Notes: generated by a model not told the origin, from the sequence alone. A stretch of DNA of 64,000 nucleotides from Vibrio sp. SCSIO 43137 (GCF_028201475.1 NZ_CP116383.1:1612001-1676000), one strand, 5' to 3'. Counted from the first letter of the stretch, positions 52,172 through 62,702 are shown. Translations and numbers: made by a program.

Positions 52172-52849
52172 TTAGCCTGAAATGGATTCCATAATGGCTT
52201 GTTTATCGGCCAGATACTCATCCAGTCCGTTCTTTCTCAGCAGGCACGAAGGACAATCTCCACATCCGTCACCAATTATTCCGTTGTAGCAAGTAAGAGT
52301 GTTATCTCTTACTAACTCCAGAGCCTGATACTTATCCGCCAATGCCCATGTCTGAGCTTTGTTAAGCCACATTAGCGGCGTCTCTATACTTAGTTTGTAA
52401 TCCATCCCCTTCGCAAGGGCGTCGTTCATCGACTTTACAAACTCATCACGGCAATCTGGGTAACCAGAAAAGTCAGTTTCACATACACCAGTGATCAGAG
52501 TTTCAGCCCCGACCTGATAAGCGTAGATCCCCGCCAGCGTCAGAAACAGGATATTTCGTCCCGGTACAAAAGAATTCGGCAGCCCTTTTTCATTAAGCTC
52601 ATGAGAAACGGCAATATCATCACGGGTTAACGAGCTAATGGCCAGCTCATTCAGCAAGCCTACATCCATTACCTTATGTGCTTTAATTTTCAGGGATTCA
52701 GCCAGCTCTCTGGCCACTTCTATCTCCTGCTTATGCCTCTGCCCATAATCGAATGTAATAGCGTGTACCTCATCATACTCTTTGATTGCCTTTACCAGAC
52801 AAGTTGTAGAATCCTGACCACCACTAAATACAACAACTGCTTTTTTCAT
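52172..52849 (-). CDS. queC: 7-cyano-7-deazaguanine synthase QueC
   Basis: 225 residues. PP-loop [28 protein letters not shown]; zinc-binding Cys in [13 protein letters not shown]. It converts 7-carboxy-7-deazaguanine to preQ0, the queuosine precursor, using ATP and ammonia. Length matches the family. Confidence 0.96.
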   Translation of the reverse strand: MKKAVVVFSGGQDSTTCLVKAIKEYDEVHAITFDYGQRHKQEIEVARELAESLKIKAHKVMDVGLLNELAISSLTRDDIAVSHELNEKGLPNSFVPGRNILFLTLAGIYAYQVGAETLITGVCETDFSGYPDCRDEFVKSMNDALAKGMDYKLSIETPLMWLNKAQTWALADKYQALELVRDNTLTCYNGIIGDGCGDCPSCLLRKNGLDEYLADKQAIMESISG

Positions 52850-52984
52850 ATCGCTTACCTTTAACTATTTGGCGCAACAGTAAAGGGTTATTAATTGCAG
52901 GTCAACGGCAAGTTTCTCTGGCAGAGTCCGCAAAAAAGGCATACCCTCATTTTATTAAATTTATTCAGCGGGTTAGGTTTAACA

Positions 52985-53791
52985 ATGTACAAGTTAATTG
53001 CTCTGGATATGGACGGCACGCTGTTAAGCAGCGATAAAACTATTTCCCGGAGAAATAGAGAAGCCATTGCTTCAGCACAAGCTAAAGGGGTAACCGTGGT
53101 TTTGGCCTCCGGGCGTCCGCCACAAGGAATGAAACCGATAGCACAGCAGCTTAATATGACCTCAGAGAATGACTTTATTGTCTGCTACAACGGTTCTATG
53201 GTTTTTCGTGCCTCAGACGACAAGATAATTCGTGAAAATCTTATCCGCGGAAGAGACGCGAAAAAGACTTCTCAGCTGGCAAAACGTCTTAACGTTCACC
53301 ACCACGCCTTCAGTAAAACTAAAGGTTTAATCACCCCGGAAAATAACCCTTATACCGGCCATGAAGCGACGGTGAATGGGGTGGAAATCAATGAGTATGA
53401 TTTCACCCAGCTTGAAGACGATGAAGTGATTATTAAAACTATGTTTGCTGACTCTGAGCAGGTACTGGATAAAGTAATAGCTAAAATTCCTCAGGAATTT
53501 AGTGAAAAATACACACTAGTAAGAAGTGCCTCTATCTTTGTCGAGTTTCTGCACAAGCAGAGTAATAAAGGATTGGCCGTTGAGAGTATTGCTAAGCATA
53601 TGGGTATTAGTTCTGAACAGGTTATCTGTATGGGTGATGCACAAAACGATCATCATATGATCGAATTTGCCGGGCTAGGTGTCGCTATGGGTAATGCCTG
53701 TGAGGAGACAAAGCGCAGAGCCGATATTATTACAGACACTAACGATAATTCAGGCGTAGCTCAGATCATCGAGAAGTTTGTTCTGAGCTAG
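52985..53791 (+). CDS. Cof-type HAD-family sugar phosphatase
   Basis: 268 residues from ATG 52985 (starts MYKLIALDMDGTLL). HAD motif I DMDGT (two catalytic Asp), motif II VLASGRP, and CMGDAQNDHHMIEFAGLGVAMGNA with the metal-binding Asp pair. The Cof/YidA layout suggests a phosphatase for sugar phosphates; the exact substrate is unknown. Convergent with the Nudix-membrane gene, overlapping its end by 26 bases. Confidence 0.88.
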   Translation: MYKLIALDMDGTLLSSDKTISRRNREAIASAQAKGVTVVLASGRPPQGMKPIAQQLNMTSENDFIVCYNGSMVFRASDDKIIRENLIRGRDAKKTSQLAKRLNVHHHAFSKTKGLITPENNPYTGHEATVNGVEINEYDFTQLEDDEVIIKTMFADSEQVLDKVIAKIPQEFSEKYTLVRSASIFVEFLHKQSNKGLAVESIAKHMGISSEQVICMGDAQNDHHMIEFAGLGVAMGNACEETKRRADIITDTNDNSGVAQIIEKFVLS

Positions 53792-55199
53792 GTTTTCTGA
53801 CAAGGATTAACCAAATCAGGTAAGTTAGCAGAGGTGCATAGCTCAACTCTGCTAATGAGCTATAAAAACCACTGTATGAAACCATCTTTGTGACACTATT
53901 TACTGCCAGATGGAGAGCAATTATCAAAACTGAAGCAGTAAACGCCCGGGACAGAGAAAAGTGCACTACACGGGGCGATTTTGTCGCATAAAGTAAGATG
54001 GCGAGAGTTAATGCAGACAAGCATATATAAGCCATCTCTACGTTGTAAGAGTGATAAGTGAAGGCCGCAGAGAACGAGGCTATAAATACCCATAGCAGAG
54101 GATTGCTCTGGTACTCACTGCCTTTCAGCAACCTTTGCCCGGCAAAACTGAAAATGGTTACTATCAGGTAGCCAACCAGCAGGCTAATCAGCATTCCGCT
54201 AATAAACTGATTACCCAGACTGAACTGCAACACCCCATAAGTAGCAAAAACAGCAAACAGCAGAAATTTACAACTTCTGGCCGCAACCATCCCCTGCCCT
54301 GAGCCTTTGTTTGGTGACACTCTTTTTAGCACCAGCAAACTAATCACAACCGCGATAACAACGGTTAAATCCGGAACTGAAAAGCCGAAACTATTACCAA
54401 GGCGTACTGAAGGCAGATACTCAAACGGTCTTGCGAGTGCGAAGTAACTTCGGCTAACTACGACAAACCCGACGGAAACAGAGCAGATCAACATAAGCCT
54501 GAGTGTAAAAGCAAAGCCAAAAAACTGTAACGTGATGGCTATAATCAGACTGAAAACAGCAATGCCGGATAGAGAGTCAGCTATTTGCAGCCAAAGTATC
54601 TGGTTATCTGTAAAGCTTTTATCAATCAGCGACTGTAACTGAGCTAAAAAATAGAGCTGCTTTTGTTCAATAGTTGAAGCCTGATGTGTCAGGTTTTCGA
54701 TATATCTGGCTGTTTGCTCTGTTGCCTTAAAGAAATCCTTAACTATCCCATTCCACTGCTGCGGATAGCGGTACTGTGCGGCCTGAACAAACTCCGGCGC
54801 GACCAGAAGTACCCTGCGAACCTCGACGCCATAGTGAGGAAATGCCCATAAAGGAACGGTTCTGTAATGGGATGCATCCTGATATTGATAAGCGGTGAGT
54901 TGCTCTTGCAGCGCACAGTTAAACACATAAGCACTATCTGTCATTCCCAGTAGCCTGTCGGCCGAGACTTTTAAACCTGTCTCTTCCCAGGTTTCCCGTT
55001 CGGCTGCCAACTCCGGCGGCTCACCCTTCTCTATAGTTCCACCGGGAAGAGAGAGCTTATTGGTCATCACTTCTTGTACCAGAAGCAGCTGATGATCAGC
55101 ACGTATCAGACACAAAGCGCCTCTGACGGGTTTATCGCCGGCGTGCACGTTTGGTAAAGAGAGAACAAGCAACAGAAACAGCGTAGCCAACAGCTTCAT
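53766..55199 (-). CDS. Exported Nudix hydrolase fused to a PAP2-like membrane domain
   Basis: 477 residues. N-terminal signal peptide (MKLLATLFLLLVLSLPNVHA), then a Nudix domain with a perfect box: GTIEKGE...RETWEETGL. From about residue 205 come roughly seven membrane helices in the order of PAP2 phosphatases. In that part only RPFEYLPS...SFGFSVPD recalls the PAP2 motifs (RP, then PSGH), and the PSGH His appears missing. Periplasmic cleavage of nucleotide- or pyrophosphate-linked lipids is a plausible job. Its start overlaps the GNAT gene stop by four bases. Confidence 0.65.
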   Translation of the reverse strand: MKLLATLFLLLVLSLPNVHAGDKPVRGALCLIRADHQLLLVQEVMTNKLSLPGGTIEKGEPPELAAERETWEETGLKVSADRLLGMTDSAYVFNCALQEQLTAYQYQDASHYRTVPLWAFPHYGVEVRRVLLVAPEFVQAAQYRYPQQWNGIVKDFFKATEQTARYIENLTHQASTIEQKQLYFLAQLQSLIDKSFTDNQILWLQIADSLSGIAVFSLIIAITLQFFGFAFTLRLMLICSVSVGFVVVSRSYFALARPFEYLPSVRLGNSFGFSVPDLTVVIAVVISLLVLKRVSPNKGSGQGMVAARSCKFLLFAVFATYGVLQFSLGNQFISGMLISLLVGYLIVTIFSFAGQRLLKGSEYQSNPLLWVFIASFSAAFTYHSYNVEMAYICLSALTLAILLYATKSPRVVHFSLSRAFTASVLIIALHLAVNSVTKMVSYSGFYSSLAELSYAPLLTYLIWLILVRKPSSEQTSR

Positions 55200-55678
55200 C
55201 CAAGCTCCTTACAGAGCCAGTGGATATGATGAGAAAAGCCCTGCTTCTTATACAGTGCGATTGCCGGCTGGTTGAAATTCCATACTTCAACAAACATTCT
55301 CTTCACGCCTAAGTCGCTAAACATCTGTTCCAGTTTCTCAATCAATTTGCCAGCTACTTTGTTGTTTCTATGGCTTTCAATAACGTAAAGTTCATCTACC
55401 GTTCCCATGGGAACAGGCTTACTTATCTGAGAGATCAACTCACAAAACTGGCCGGTAATAAAACCGACTATGACGCCTTGCTCTACAGCAACGTAGACAA
55501 AGCAGTCGGGGTTATCCAGATAACGGGTGATGCTTTTTTCTTCTTCTATTTCAGCCGCCGTCTTAATATGGTCTGGCTGAGCAATATGGTGATGTTCATG
55601 AAGCTGATACATAAGGCGGTTGAGAAATTCAAGATCATCATAGCCGGCCATACGGATTTGAACTGAAGACAAAGTCAT
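55196..55678 (-). CDS. GNAT-family N-acetyltransferase
   Basis: 160 residues. The acetyl-CoA-binding region is around VDELYVIESHRNNKVAGKLIEKLEQ (R/Q-x-x-G-x-A variant: RNNKVAGKL), and later VEVWNFNQPAIALYKKQGF is typical of GNAT enzymes. The acyl acceptor is unknown. Overlapping start of the Nudix-membrane gene suggests a two-gene operon. Confidence 0.85.
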   Translation of the reverse strand: MTLSSVQIRMAGYDDLEFLNRLMYQLHEHHHIAQPDHIKTAAEIEEEKSITRYLDNPDCFVYVAVEQGVIVGFITGQFCELISQISKPVPMGTVDELYVIESHRNNKVAGKLIEKLEQMFSDLGVKRMFVEVWNFNQPAIALYKKQGFSHHIHWLCKELG

Positions 55679-55747
55679 TACCTAATTAATTGATTTGTAT
55701 TCAAGTATAAGGTTAATGACCGAATATTAGAAACAGAGAAAAAGAAA

Positions 55748-55803
55748 AGCGCCGCTAAATCAAGTGTCCGGGGAAAACTCAGGCACTTTAAATAACGGCG
55801 CTT
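55748..55803 (-). terminator. Terminator-like hairpin at the end of the prp operon
   Basis: AAGCGCCG near 55748 and CGGCGCTT near 55795-55803 are inverted, 40 bases apart, with an A tract outside that becomes a T tract on the minus strand. It lies just downstream of prpE; exact borders are approximate. Confidence 0.5.
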
Positions 55804-55827
55804 GTAGCTAAGCGTTTCCGATTGATA

Positions 55828-57705
55828 TTAGTTGTGTAGTACCCTCTCAATCTCGTTGAGGCTGGATGGATCATCAATTGTTGACGGCACAGTATAAGAC
55901 TCGCCATCGGCAATCTGACGAATTACCCGACGCAAAATTTTACCTGAACGGGTCTTAGGCAGACGGTCCACTACAAGGGCATGTTTAAAGCAAGCCACCG
56001 CACCTATTTCAGTACGCACCTTACCTACCAGCTCGCCTTCCAGTGCTAGTTCATCCACTTTGACACCGTCTTTCAGTACTACCAATCCTAACGGTAGCTG
56101 CCCTTTAAGGTCGTCGTGAATACCGACAACTGCACATTCTGCTACCGCGGGGTGCCCGCCAACTATCTCTTCCATTTCACCGGTTGAGAGCCTGTGACCG
56201 GCTACGTTAATCACATCATCGATACGTCCCATAATAAACAGGTAGCCATCTTGGTCGAAGTAGCCGCCGTCTCCGGAAACGTAGTAACCCGGGAACTGGC
56301 TCAGATAACCTGTCTCAAATCTGTCATGGTTACGCCATACGGTCGGCAATGTACCTGGTGGTAATGGCCGTTTCAGTGCCACAAAGCCCTGCTGGTTTGG
56401 CGCAACACTCTCTCCGGTTTCATCCAGTACTTCGACCTGATAACCCGGAATAGGCTTGGTTGACGATCCTGCTTTCACTTCCATCATTTCAATGCCTGTC
56501 GGATTACCGGCAATTGCCCAGCCGGTTTCCGTTTGCCACCAGTGGTCGATAACCGGTTTACCGGTTTTCTCCTGCACCCATTCAAGGGTTGGCGGGTCAA
56601 GACGTTCACCGGCCATAAAGATGGTTTGCAATGAAGAGAGATCGTACTTCTCTAATTGAGTAGCTTCTGGATCTTCTTTCTTGATTGCCCTGAAGGCAGT
56701 AGGTGCTGAGAACAAGGCAGTCACCTTATACTCATGACAAACGCGCCAGAAGGCACCGGGATCAGGTGTCCGTACTGGTTTTCCTTCGAATAGTATTGAG
56801 GTGCAGCCATGAATCAGGGGAGCGTAGACAATATAGGAGTGCCCTACTACCCAGCCCACGTCAGATGCCGCCCAGAAAACATCATCCTGACTGATATTGT
56901 AGATGGTGCTCATACTGTATTTCATTGCTACAGCATGGCCGCCGTTATCACGCACAACACCTTTTGGCTTACCGGTTGTACCTGATGTATAGAGAATATA
57001 GAGAGGGTCGGTTGATTTCACCGGCACACACTCGTGAGGCGTCGCTTTTTCAACCTCCTGCTGCCAGTCCAGATCCCGTTCATTATTCAGCTCTGCCAGC
57101 TCCTGCTTACGCTGCAAAACCAGTACTTTTTCCGGCTTCCAGCGGCTGTCCATAATCGCTTTATCGACTAATGGCTTATACGGAATCACCTTACTGATCT
57201 CAATGCCACATGAGGCGGTCATAATCACTTTAGGTTCTGCATCCTCGATACGCACTGCTAATTCATTTGGGGCAAAACCGCCAAATACCACTGAGTGAAT
57301 CGCACCAAGGCGGGCACAGGCAAGCATGGCCATTGCCGCTTCAGGAATCATCGGCATATAGATAACAACTCTGTCGCCCTTAGTGACGCCCTGAGCGGCC
57401 AGCATACCGGCAACTTTAGCAACCTGATCCCTTAGCTGAACATAGGTGTACTGTTTTTTACTCAGGGTAACAGGTGAATCGTAAATCAATGCGACCTTGT
57501 CTCCCCGTCCCTGCTCTACATGGTAATCCAGAGCCAGCCATGCGGTATTCAGTTCACCATCAGCGAACCATCTCTCTATACCATTCGAATCCTGCTGTAA
57601 TATGGAAGAGGGAAATTTATGCCATGACAGCTGCTCTGCCTGCTGTTTCCAAAACTCCTCAGGCTGTTCTTTCGCGAATAAGTACTCTTTTTCGTAGCCA
57701 GACAT
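55828..57705 (-). CDS. prpE: Propionyl-CoA synthetase PrpE
   Basis: 625 residues from ATG 57705 (GGAG 7 bases upstream). AMP-binding motif YTSGTTGKPKGVV, ACS-type blocks YYVSGDGGYFDQDGY and RTRSGKILRR (the Lys is the acylation-sensitive residue; here KTRSGKILRRV). It activates propionate to propionyl-CoA, feeding the methylcitrate cycle encoded upstream. Last gene of the prp operon. Confidence 0.94.
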   Translation of the reverse strand: MSGYEKEYLFAKEQPEEFWKQQAEQLSWHKFPSSILQQDSNGIERWFADGELNTAWLALDYHVEQGRGDKVALIYDSPVTLSKKQYTYVQLRDQVAKVAGMLAAQGVTKGDRVVIYMPMIPEAAMAMLACARLGAIHSVVFGGFAPNELAVRIEDAEPKVIMTASCGIEISKVIPYKPLVDKAIMDSRWKPEKVLVLQRKQELAELNNERDLDWQQEVEKATPHECVPVKSTDPLYILYTSGTTGKPKGVVRDNGGHAVAMKYSMSTIYNISQDDVFWAASDVGWVVGHSYIVYAPLIHGCTSILFEGKPVRTPDPGAFWRVCHEYKVTALFSAPTAFRAIKKEDPEATQLEKYDLSSLQTIFMAGERLDPPTLEWVQEKTGKPVIDHWWQTETGWAIAGNPTGIEMMEVKAGSSTKPIPGYQVEVLDETGESVAPNQQGFVALKRPLPPGTLPTVWRNHDRFETGYLSQFPGYYVSGDGGYFDQDGYLFIMGRIDDVINVAGHRLSTGEMEEIVGGHPAVAECAVVGIHDDLKGQLPLGLVVLKDGVKVDELALEGELVGKVRTEIGAVACFKHALVVDRLPKTRSGKILRRVIRQIADGESYTVPSTIDDPSSLNEIERVLHN

Positions 57706-57722
57706 TTGCACACTCCAGTGTT

Positions 57723-58922
57723 TTATTCATCCATTGTAGAGACAGGTACACGTACCCATCCTTCCATTATTATCCTTGCACTGCGGCTCATAGTGGCTTT
57801 TTCAACCAACCATTGCCCCTGCAGCTGTACCGCACTGGCACCGACCTTTAAGCTACCCGACGGGTGACCAAAAGTGACGGAGTTTCTCTCCCCGCCTCCG
57901 GCCGCCATATTGACCAGTGTTTCAGGTACACAGGCAGCCGATGCTATGGCCACTGCTGCGGTTCCCATCATTGCGTGGTGCAGTTTGCCCATTGAAAGAG
58001 CCCGGACAAGCAAATCAACATCATTTTCAGTAACGGTTTTTCCACTTGATGTTGTATACCGTTTTGCTCCTGAGACAAATGCCACTTTAGGCGTATGCTG
58101 CCTGCCTGCCGCTTGTTCAAGCTCAGTAATCAAGCCCATCTTTAACGCGCCATAGGCACGGATTTTTTCAAACCTTTCCAGTGCCTCGGCATCGCTATTT
58201 ATGTCACCCTGTAACTCCGTGCCCTGATAACCAACTGACTCCGCATCAACAAAAATGGTTGGTATACCGGCGTTGATCAGGGTTGCCCTGAGGGAACCGA
58301 TACCGGGAACTTCGAGTACATCAACCAGATTACCCGTAGGGAACATAGAGCCCTCGCCATCGGCAGGGTCAACGAAATCGACCTGAATTTCCGCTGCCGG
58401 AAAGGTAACGCCATCCAGTTCAAAGTCACCGGTTTCCTGAACATATCCGTTTTTCATAGGGACATGTATCAGAATGGTTTTCTGAATATTGGCCTGCCAT
58501 ACCCTGACCGTAACGATTCCGTTCTCAACCAGCCTCTCCGGTGCAACCAGCCCGGCATGAATAGCAAAAGGACCGACAGCAGCAGACAAATTACCGCAGT
58601 TTCCGCTCCAGTCGACAAAAGGCTTATCTATGGATACTTGTCCAAACAGATAATCAACATCGTGATCCGGACTGCTGCTCTCTGACACTATGACTGTTTT
58701 GCTGGTACTGGATGTTGCGCCCCCCATACCATCAATCTGTTTTTCGTACGCATCAGGGCTGCCGATAACACGCATCAATAGTTTATCCCGTGCTTCACCT
58801 GCAACCTGAGCCTGCTCCGGCAGATCTTTCAGGCTAAAGAAAACCCCTTTGCTGGTGCCTCCCCGCATATAGGTTGCGGGGATTTTTATTTGCGACGGAG
58901 TATTTCCATTGCTCTCTTTCAT
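57723..58922 (-). CDS. prpF: 2-methylaconitate isomerase PrpF
   Basis: 399 residues. Opens with KIPATYMRGGTSKGVFF, the family signature containing the catalytic-type residues, and has DWSGNCGNLSAAVGPFAI, both typical of PrpF (diaminopimelate epimerase fold). It converts the trans- to cis-2-methylaconitate form so that AcnD can be used in place of PrpD. It follows acnD by 9 bases. Confidence 0.95.
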   Translation of the reverse strand: MKESNGNTPSQIKIPATYMRGGTSKGVFFSLKDLPEQAQVAGEARDKLLMRVIGSPDAYEKQIDGMGGATSSTSKTVIVSESSSPDHDVDYLFGQVSIDKPFVDWSGNCGNLSAAVGPFAIHAGLVAPERLVENGIVTVRVWQANIQKTILIHVPMKNGYVQETGDFELDGVTFPAAEIQVDFVDPADGEGSMFPTGNLVDVLEVPGIGSLRATLINAGIPTIFVDAESVGYQGTELQGDINSDAEALERFEKIRAYGALKMGLITELEQAAGRQHTPKVAFVSGAKRYTTSSGKTVTENDVDLLVRALSMGKLHHAMMGTAAVAIASAACVPETLVNMAAGGGERNSVTFGHPSGSLKVGASAVQLQGQWLVEKATMSRSARIIMEGWVRVPVSTMDE

Positions 58923-58931
58923 AATTGACTC

Positions 58932-61508
58932 CTAAGCAAGAAAATCCTGAGCAAAACGCTGCAACACGCCACCGGCTTTGTATACTTCCACTTCATCGGC
59001 AGTATCCAGACGACAAGTGACCGTAACCCTGCTCTCTTCCCCGCTTGCACGTCTGATGACCAGTGTTAAATCTTCGCGTGGTTTTATCTCACCAATTACG
59101 TCAAACACTTCCGTACCATCGATATTGAGTGAGTGGCGGGTATCGCCGGATTTAAACTGCAGCGGAAGCACGCCCATTCCTACAAGGTTTGTTCTGTGAA
59201 TTCGTTCAAACCCTTCTGCGACAATGGTCTCCACTCCGGCTAAACGCACCCCTTTGGCTGCCCAGTCCCGCGAAGAGCCCTGACCATAATCGGCACCGGC
59301 TACAATGATTAGTGGCTGACCGCGATCCATATAGGTTTCTATGGCTTCCCACATACGCATAACCTTGCCTTCCGGCTCTACTCTGGCGTAAGAACCCTGT
59401 TTAACTTCGCCGTTCTCTTTAACCATCTCGTTAAACAGTTTAGGGTTGGCGAAGGTTGCCCGTTGGGCTGTCAGGTGATCGCCCCTGTGGGTGGCGTAGG
59501 AGTTAAAATCCTCTTCCGGAACTCCCATTTTCGCCAGGTATTCACCGGCAGCACTTGATGCCAGAATGGCGTTTGAAGGAGACAGATGATCCGTAGTGAT
59601 ATTGTCAGGTAACACAGCTAAAGGACGCATACCTGATAAGGTACGTTCTTTAGCAAGAGCGCCTTCCCAGTAAGGCGGCCGACGGATATAGGTACTCATT
59701 TCCCGCCAGTCGTACAGAGGATCACTGTTAGTTTTCTCATCATCCAGCTTAAACATCTGAATATAAACTTGATTGAACTGCTCAGGCTTAACGCAACTGC
59801 TGACCACCTGATCAATCTCTTCATCTGTCGGCCAGAGATCATTGAGATAGATTGGATTTCCTTTTGAGTCCGTTCCCAGGGCGTCGCTTTCGATATCAAA
59901 GCGCATGGTTCCGGCCAGAGCATACGCGACAACCAGCGGCGGTGAGGCAAGAAATGCCTGTTTCGCGTATGGATGAATGCGTCCGTCAAAGTTTCTGTTT
60001 CCTGACAGTACAGCGGTGGTATAGAGGTCACGCTCAATAATTTCCTGCTGAATTTTCGGATCTAACGCTCCGCTCATACCGTTACAGGTAGTACAGGCAT
60101 ACGCCACAATACCGAAGCCAAGTTTTTCCAGCTCTTCCAGTAAGCCTGCTTCTTCAAGGTAGAGTTTGGCTACTTTAGAACCGGGAGCGAATGAGCTTTT
60201 AACCCATGGCTTGCGGATTAAGCCCAGTTCATTGGCTTTCTTGGCCAGCAAGCCAGCTGCAACTACATTTCGCGGGTTACTGGTGTTGGTGCAAGAAGTG
60301 ATTGCAGCGATTATTACTGCGCCATCAGGTAGCTCACTTCCTTCCTGCTGCCATGCTGCCGCAATGCCGCGCTGTGAAAGTTGATCCGTAGGAAGACGTC
60401 GGTGCGGATTGGAAGGGCCTGCCATATTGCGGCCAACCAGCGAAAGATCGAACTCCAGTACTCTTTCATACTCAGCAGTTTCTAAATCATCCGCCCAAAG
60501 GCCGGTCTGCTTAGCGTAAGTTTCAACCAGTTCAACTTGCTTATCGTCCCTGCCCGTTAGTTTCAGATAATTAATGGTCTGCTCATCGATATAAAACATG
60601 GCAGCTGTTGCGCCGTATTCCGGAGTCATATTCGAGATAGTGGCACGGTCACCTATGGTGAGCTCTCTTGCACCTTCACCGAAAAACTCAAGATAGGAAG
60701 AGACCACTTTTTTCTCACGCAGAAATTCAGTAATGGCCAGAACAATATCAGTTGCAGTAATGCCCGGTTGCCTCTTTCCTGTCAGTTTTACACCGACAAT
60801 ATCAGGCAGGCGCATCATTGACGGGCGGCCAAGCATAACGGTTTCCGCTTCCAGTCCGCCGACGCCAATTGCAATAACACCAAGGGCATCGACATGGGGA
60901 GTATGGCTGTCTGTTCCTACGCAAGTATCAGGAAAAGCAACACCCTGCTTCAGCTGAACCACAGGGGACATTTTTTCCAGATTAATCTGGTGCATAATGC
61001 CATTACCGGCCGGTATTACACTGACATTTTCAAAGGCGGTTTTACACCACTCAATAAAGTGGAATCTGTCTTCATTACGGCGGTCTTCAATGGCCCTGTT
61101 TTTATCAAAAGCTTCGGGGTCAGAACCCGGGTGTTCTACCGCAAGTGAGTGGTCAACAATAAGCTGAGTTTCAACTACCGGATTTACTTTTGCCGGGTCT
61201 CCGCCCTGCTGGGCGATAGCGTCTCTCAGGCCGGCCAGATCCACAAGTGCAGTCTGACCTAGAATGTCATGACACACTACCCGCGCCGGATACCAGGGGA
61301 AGTCCAGTTCACTTTTACGTTCGATAATTTGCTTCAGTGAGTCTGTCAGCGACTCCGGTGCACAACGTCGTACCAGATTTTCTGCCAGTACTCTAGAGGT
61401 ATAAGGCAGGGTTTCATACGAGCCCGGCTTTATCTGATTCACCGCTTCACGGGTATCGAAATAGTCTGCCTCTGTTCCGGGAAGTTTTTTACGATATTGG
61501 CTGTTCAT
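58932..61508 (-). CDS. acnD: 2-methylcitrate dehydratase, iron-sulfur dependent (AcnD)
   Basis: 858 residues from ATG 61508 (starts MNSQYRKKLPGTEADYF; ATG 61523 is possible). Iron-sulfur cluster Cys in ITSCTNTSNP and ACTTCNGMSG. Aconitase C-terminal swivel domain with AGADYGQGSSRDWAAKG. It dehydrates 2-methylcitrate in the methylcitrate cycle; with PrpF it replaces PrpD, which is absent here. Confidence 0.95.
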   Translation of the reverse strand: MNSQYRKKLPGTEADYFDTREAVNQIKPGSYETLPYTSRVLAENLVRRCAPESLTDSLKQIIERKSELDFPWYPARVVCHDILGQTALVDLAGLRDAIAQQGGDPAKVNPVVETQLIVDHSLAVEHPGSDPEAFDKNRAIEDRRNEDRFHFIEWCKTAFENVSVIPAGNGIMHQINLEKMSPVVQLKQGVAFPDTCVGTDSHTPHVDALGVIAIGVGGLEAETVMLGRPSMMRLPDIVGVKLTGKRQPGITATDIVLAITEFLREKKVVSSYLEFFGEGARELTIGDRATISNMTPEYGATAAMFYIDEQTINYLKLTGRDDKQVELVETYAKQTGLWADDLETAEYERVLEFDLSLVGRNMAGPSNPHRRLPTDQLSQRGIAAAWQQEGSELPDGAVIIAAITSCTNTSNPRNVVAAGLLAKKANELGLIRKPWVKSSFAPGSKVAKLYLEEAGLLEELEKLGFGIVAYACTTCNGMSGALDPKIQQEIIERDLYTTAVLSGNRNFDGRIHPYAKQAFLASPPLVVAYALAGTMRFDIESDALGTDSKGNPIYLNDLWPTDEEIDQVVSSCVKPEQFNQVYIQMFKLDDEKTNSDPLYDWREMSTYIRRPPYWEGALAKERTLSGMRPLAVLPDNITTDHLSPSNAILASSAAGEYLAKMGVPEEDFNSYATHRGDHLTAQRATFANPKLFNEMVKENGEVKQGSYARVEPEGKVMRMWEAIETYMDRGQPLIIVAGADYGQGSSRDWAAKGVRLAGVETIVAEGFERIHRTNLVGMGVLPLQFKSGDTRHSLNIDGTEVFDVIGEIKPREDLTLVIRRASGEESRVTVTCRLDTADEVEVYKAGGVLQRFAQDFLA

Positions 61509-61571
61509 AGTTAGTTCCGTCATTTGCTCACCAGCGGGACACATCTGGGCATCCCGCTTCTGTTTTTGCTG

Positions 61572-62702
61572 CTAATCTCTCTGTTCGATCGGCAGCCACT
61601 CTTGTGCTTCCGGTCCTTCATAATCTGCGCTTGGGCGGATTATGCGGTTATTGGCACGTTGCTCATAAACATGGGCAGCCCAGCCAGTCAGACGGCTCAT
61701 AACAAATATCGGGGTGAATAATTTGGTCGGAATATCAAGGAAGTGATAGGCCGATGCGTGGAAGAAGTCTGCGTTACAGAACAGGCCTTTCTCACGTTTC
61801 ATTACCGCTTCTACTCTTTCTGATACGGCATACAGGTGGGTATCTCCCACTGCCTCAGAGAGATCTTTTGACCATTTCTTAATCAGTGCATTACGTGGGT
61901 CTGATTCACGATAGATAGCGTGACCAAAGCCCATGATTTTCTCTTTTGCATCCAGCATACGCAGAATCTCTTTTTCTGCTTCTTCCGGAGTCTGCCAATT
62001 TTCGATCATTTCCATTGCGGCTTCATTAGCGCCGCCGTGAAGAGGACCACGAAGTGTTCCGATTGCACCTGTGATACAAGAGTGAATATCCGAAAGTGTA
62101 GAAGCACAGACACGGGCAGAAAATGTCGATGCGTTAAATTCATGTTCAGCGTAAAGAATAAGAGAACAGTGCATCACTTTTTTGTGCAGTTCACTTGGTT
62201 TATTGTCGGTCAGCATCTTAAGGAAGTAGCCGCCGATACAGTTCTCACTGTTATCTTCAGTATCGATACGAACACCGTCATGGCTATAACGATACCAGTA
62301 ACAAATGATGGCCGGGAACGTGGCCAGCATACGTTCTGTTGCGTGCTGTTGTTGTGAAAAATCCATCTCCTGCTCAAGGTTACCCAATACTGAACAACCG
62401 GTACGCATAACATCCATTGGATGGGCATCTTTCGGGATTAACTCAAGGGCATTTTTCAGCTCCTGAGGCAACCCCCGAAGGCCGACTAGACGAGTCTTAT
62501 AATCGTCCAGTTCTTTCTGATTAGGCAGGTGACCTTGTAACAAAAGGTGGGCGACTTCTTCAAATTCGGCATTATTTGCCAAATCGGTAATATCGTAGCC
62601 GCGATAGGTTAAGCCTGTTCCTGACTTTCCTACGGTACAGAGAGATGTTGTACCTGCACTTTGTCCGCGAAGACCTGCACCACCAAGTTTCTTGTCCGAC
62701 AT
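61572..62702 (-). CDS. prpC: 2-methylcitrate synthase PrpC
   Basis: 376 residues. Citrate-synthase family: GLRGQSAGTTSLCTVGKSGTGLTYRGYDI start (short form), catalytic His in LHGGANEAAMEMI and GFGHAIYRESDPRN, Asp near FCNADFFHASAYHFL. It condenses propionyl-CoA with oxaloacetate. A 236-base gap with a GC-rich hairpin (62847-62873) lies between it and prpB. Confidence 0.95.
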   Translation of the reverse strand: MSDKKLGGAGLRGQSAGTTSLCTVGKSGTGLTYRGYDITDLANNAEFEEVAHLLLQGHLPNQKELDDYKTRLVGLRGLPQELKNALELIPKDAHPMDVMRTGCSVLGNLEQEMDFSQQQHATERMLATFPAIICYWYRYSHDGVRIDTEDNSENCIGGYFLKMLTDNKPSELHKKVMHCSLILYAEHEFNASTFSARVCASTLSDIHSCITGAIGTLRGPLHGGANEAAMEMIENWQTPEEAEKEILRMLDAKEKIMGFGHAIYRESDPRNALIKKWSKDLSEAVGDTHLYAVSERVEAVMKREKGLFCNADFFHASAYHFLDIPTKLFTPIFVMSRLTGWAAHVYEQRANNRIIRPSADYEGPEAQEWLPIEQRD

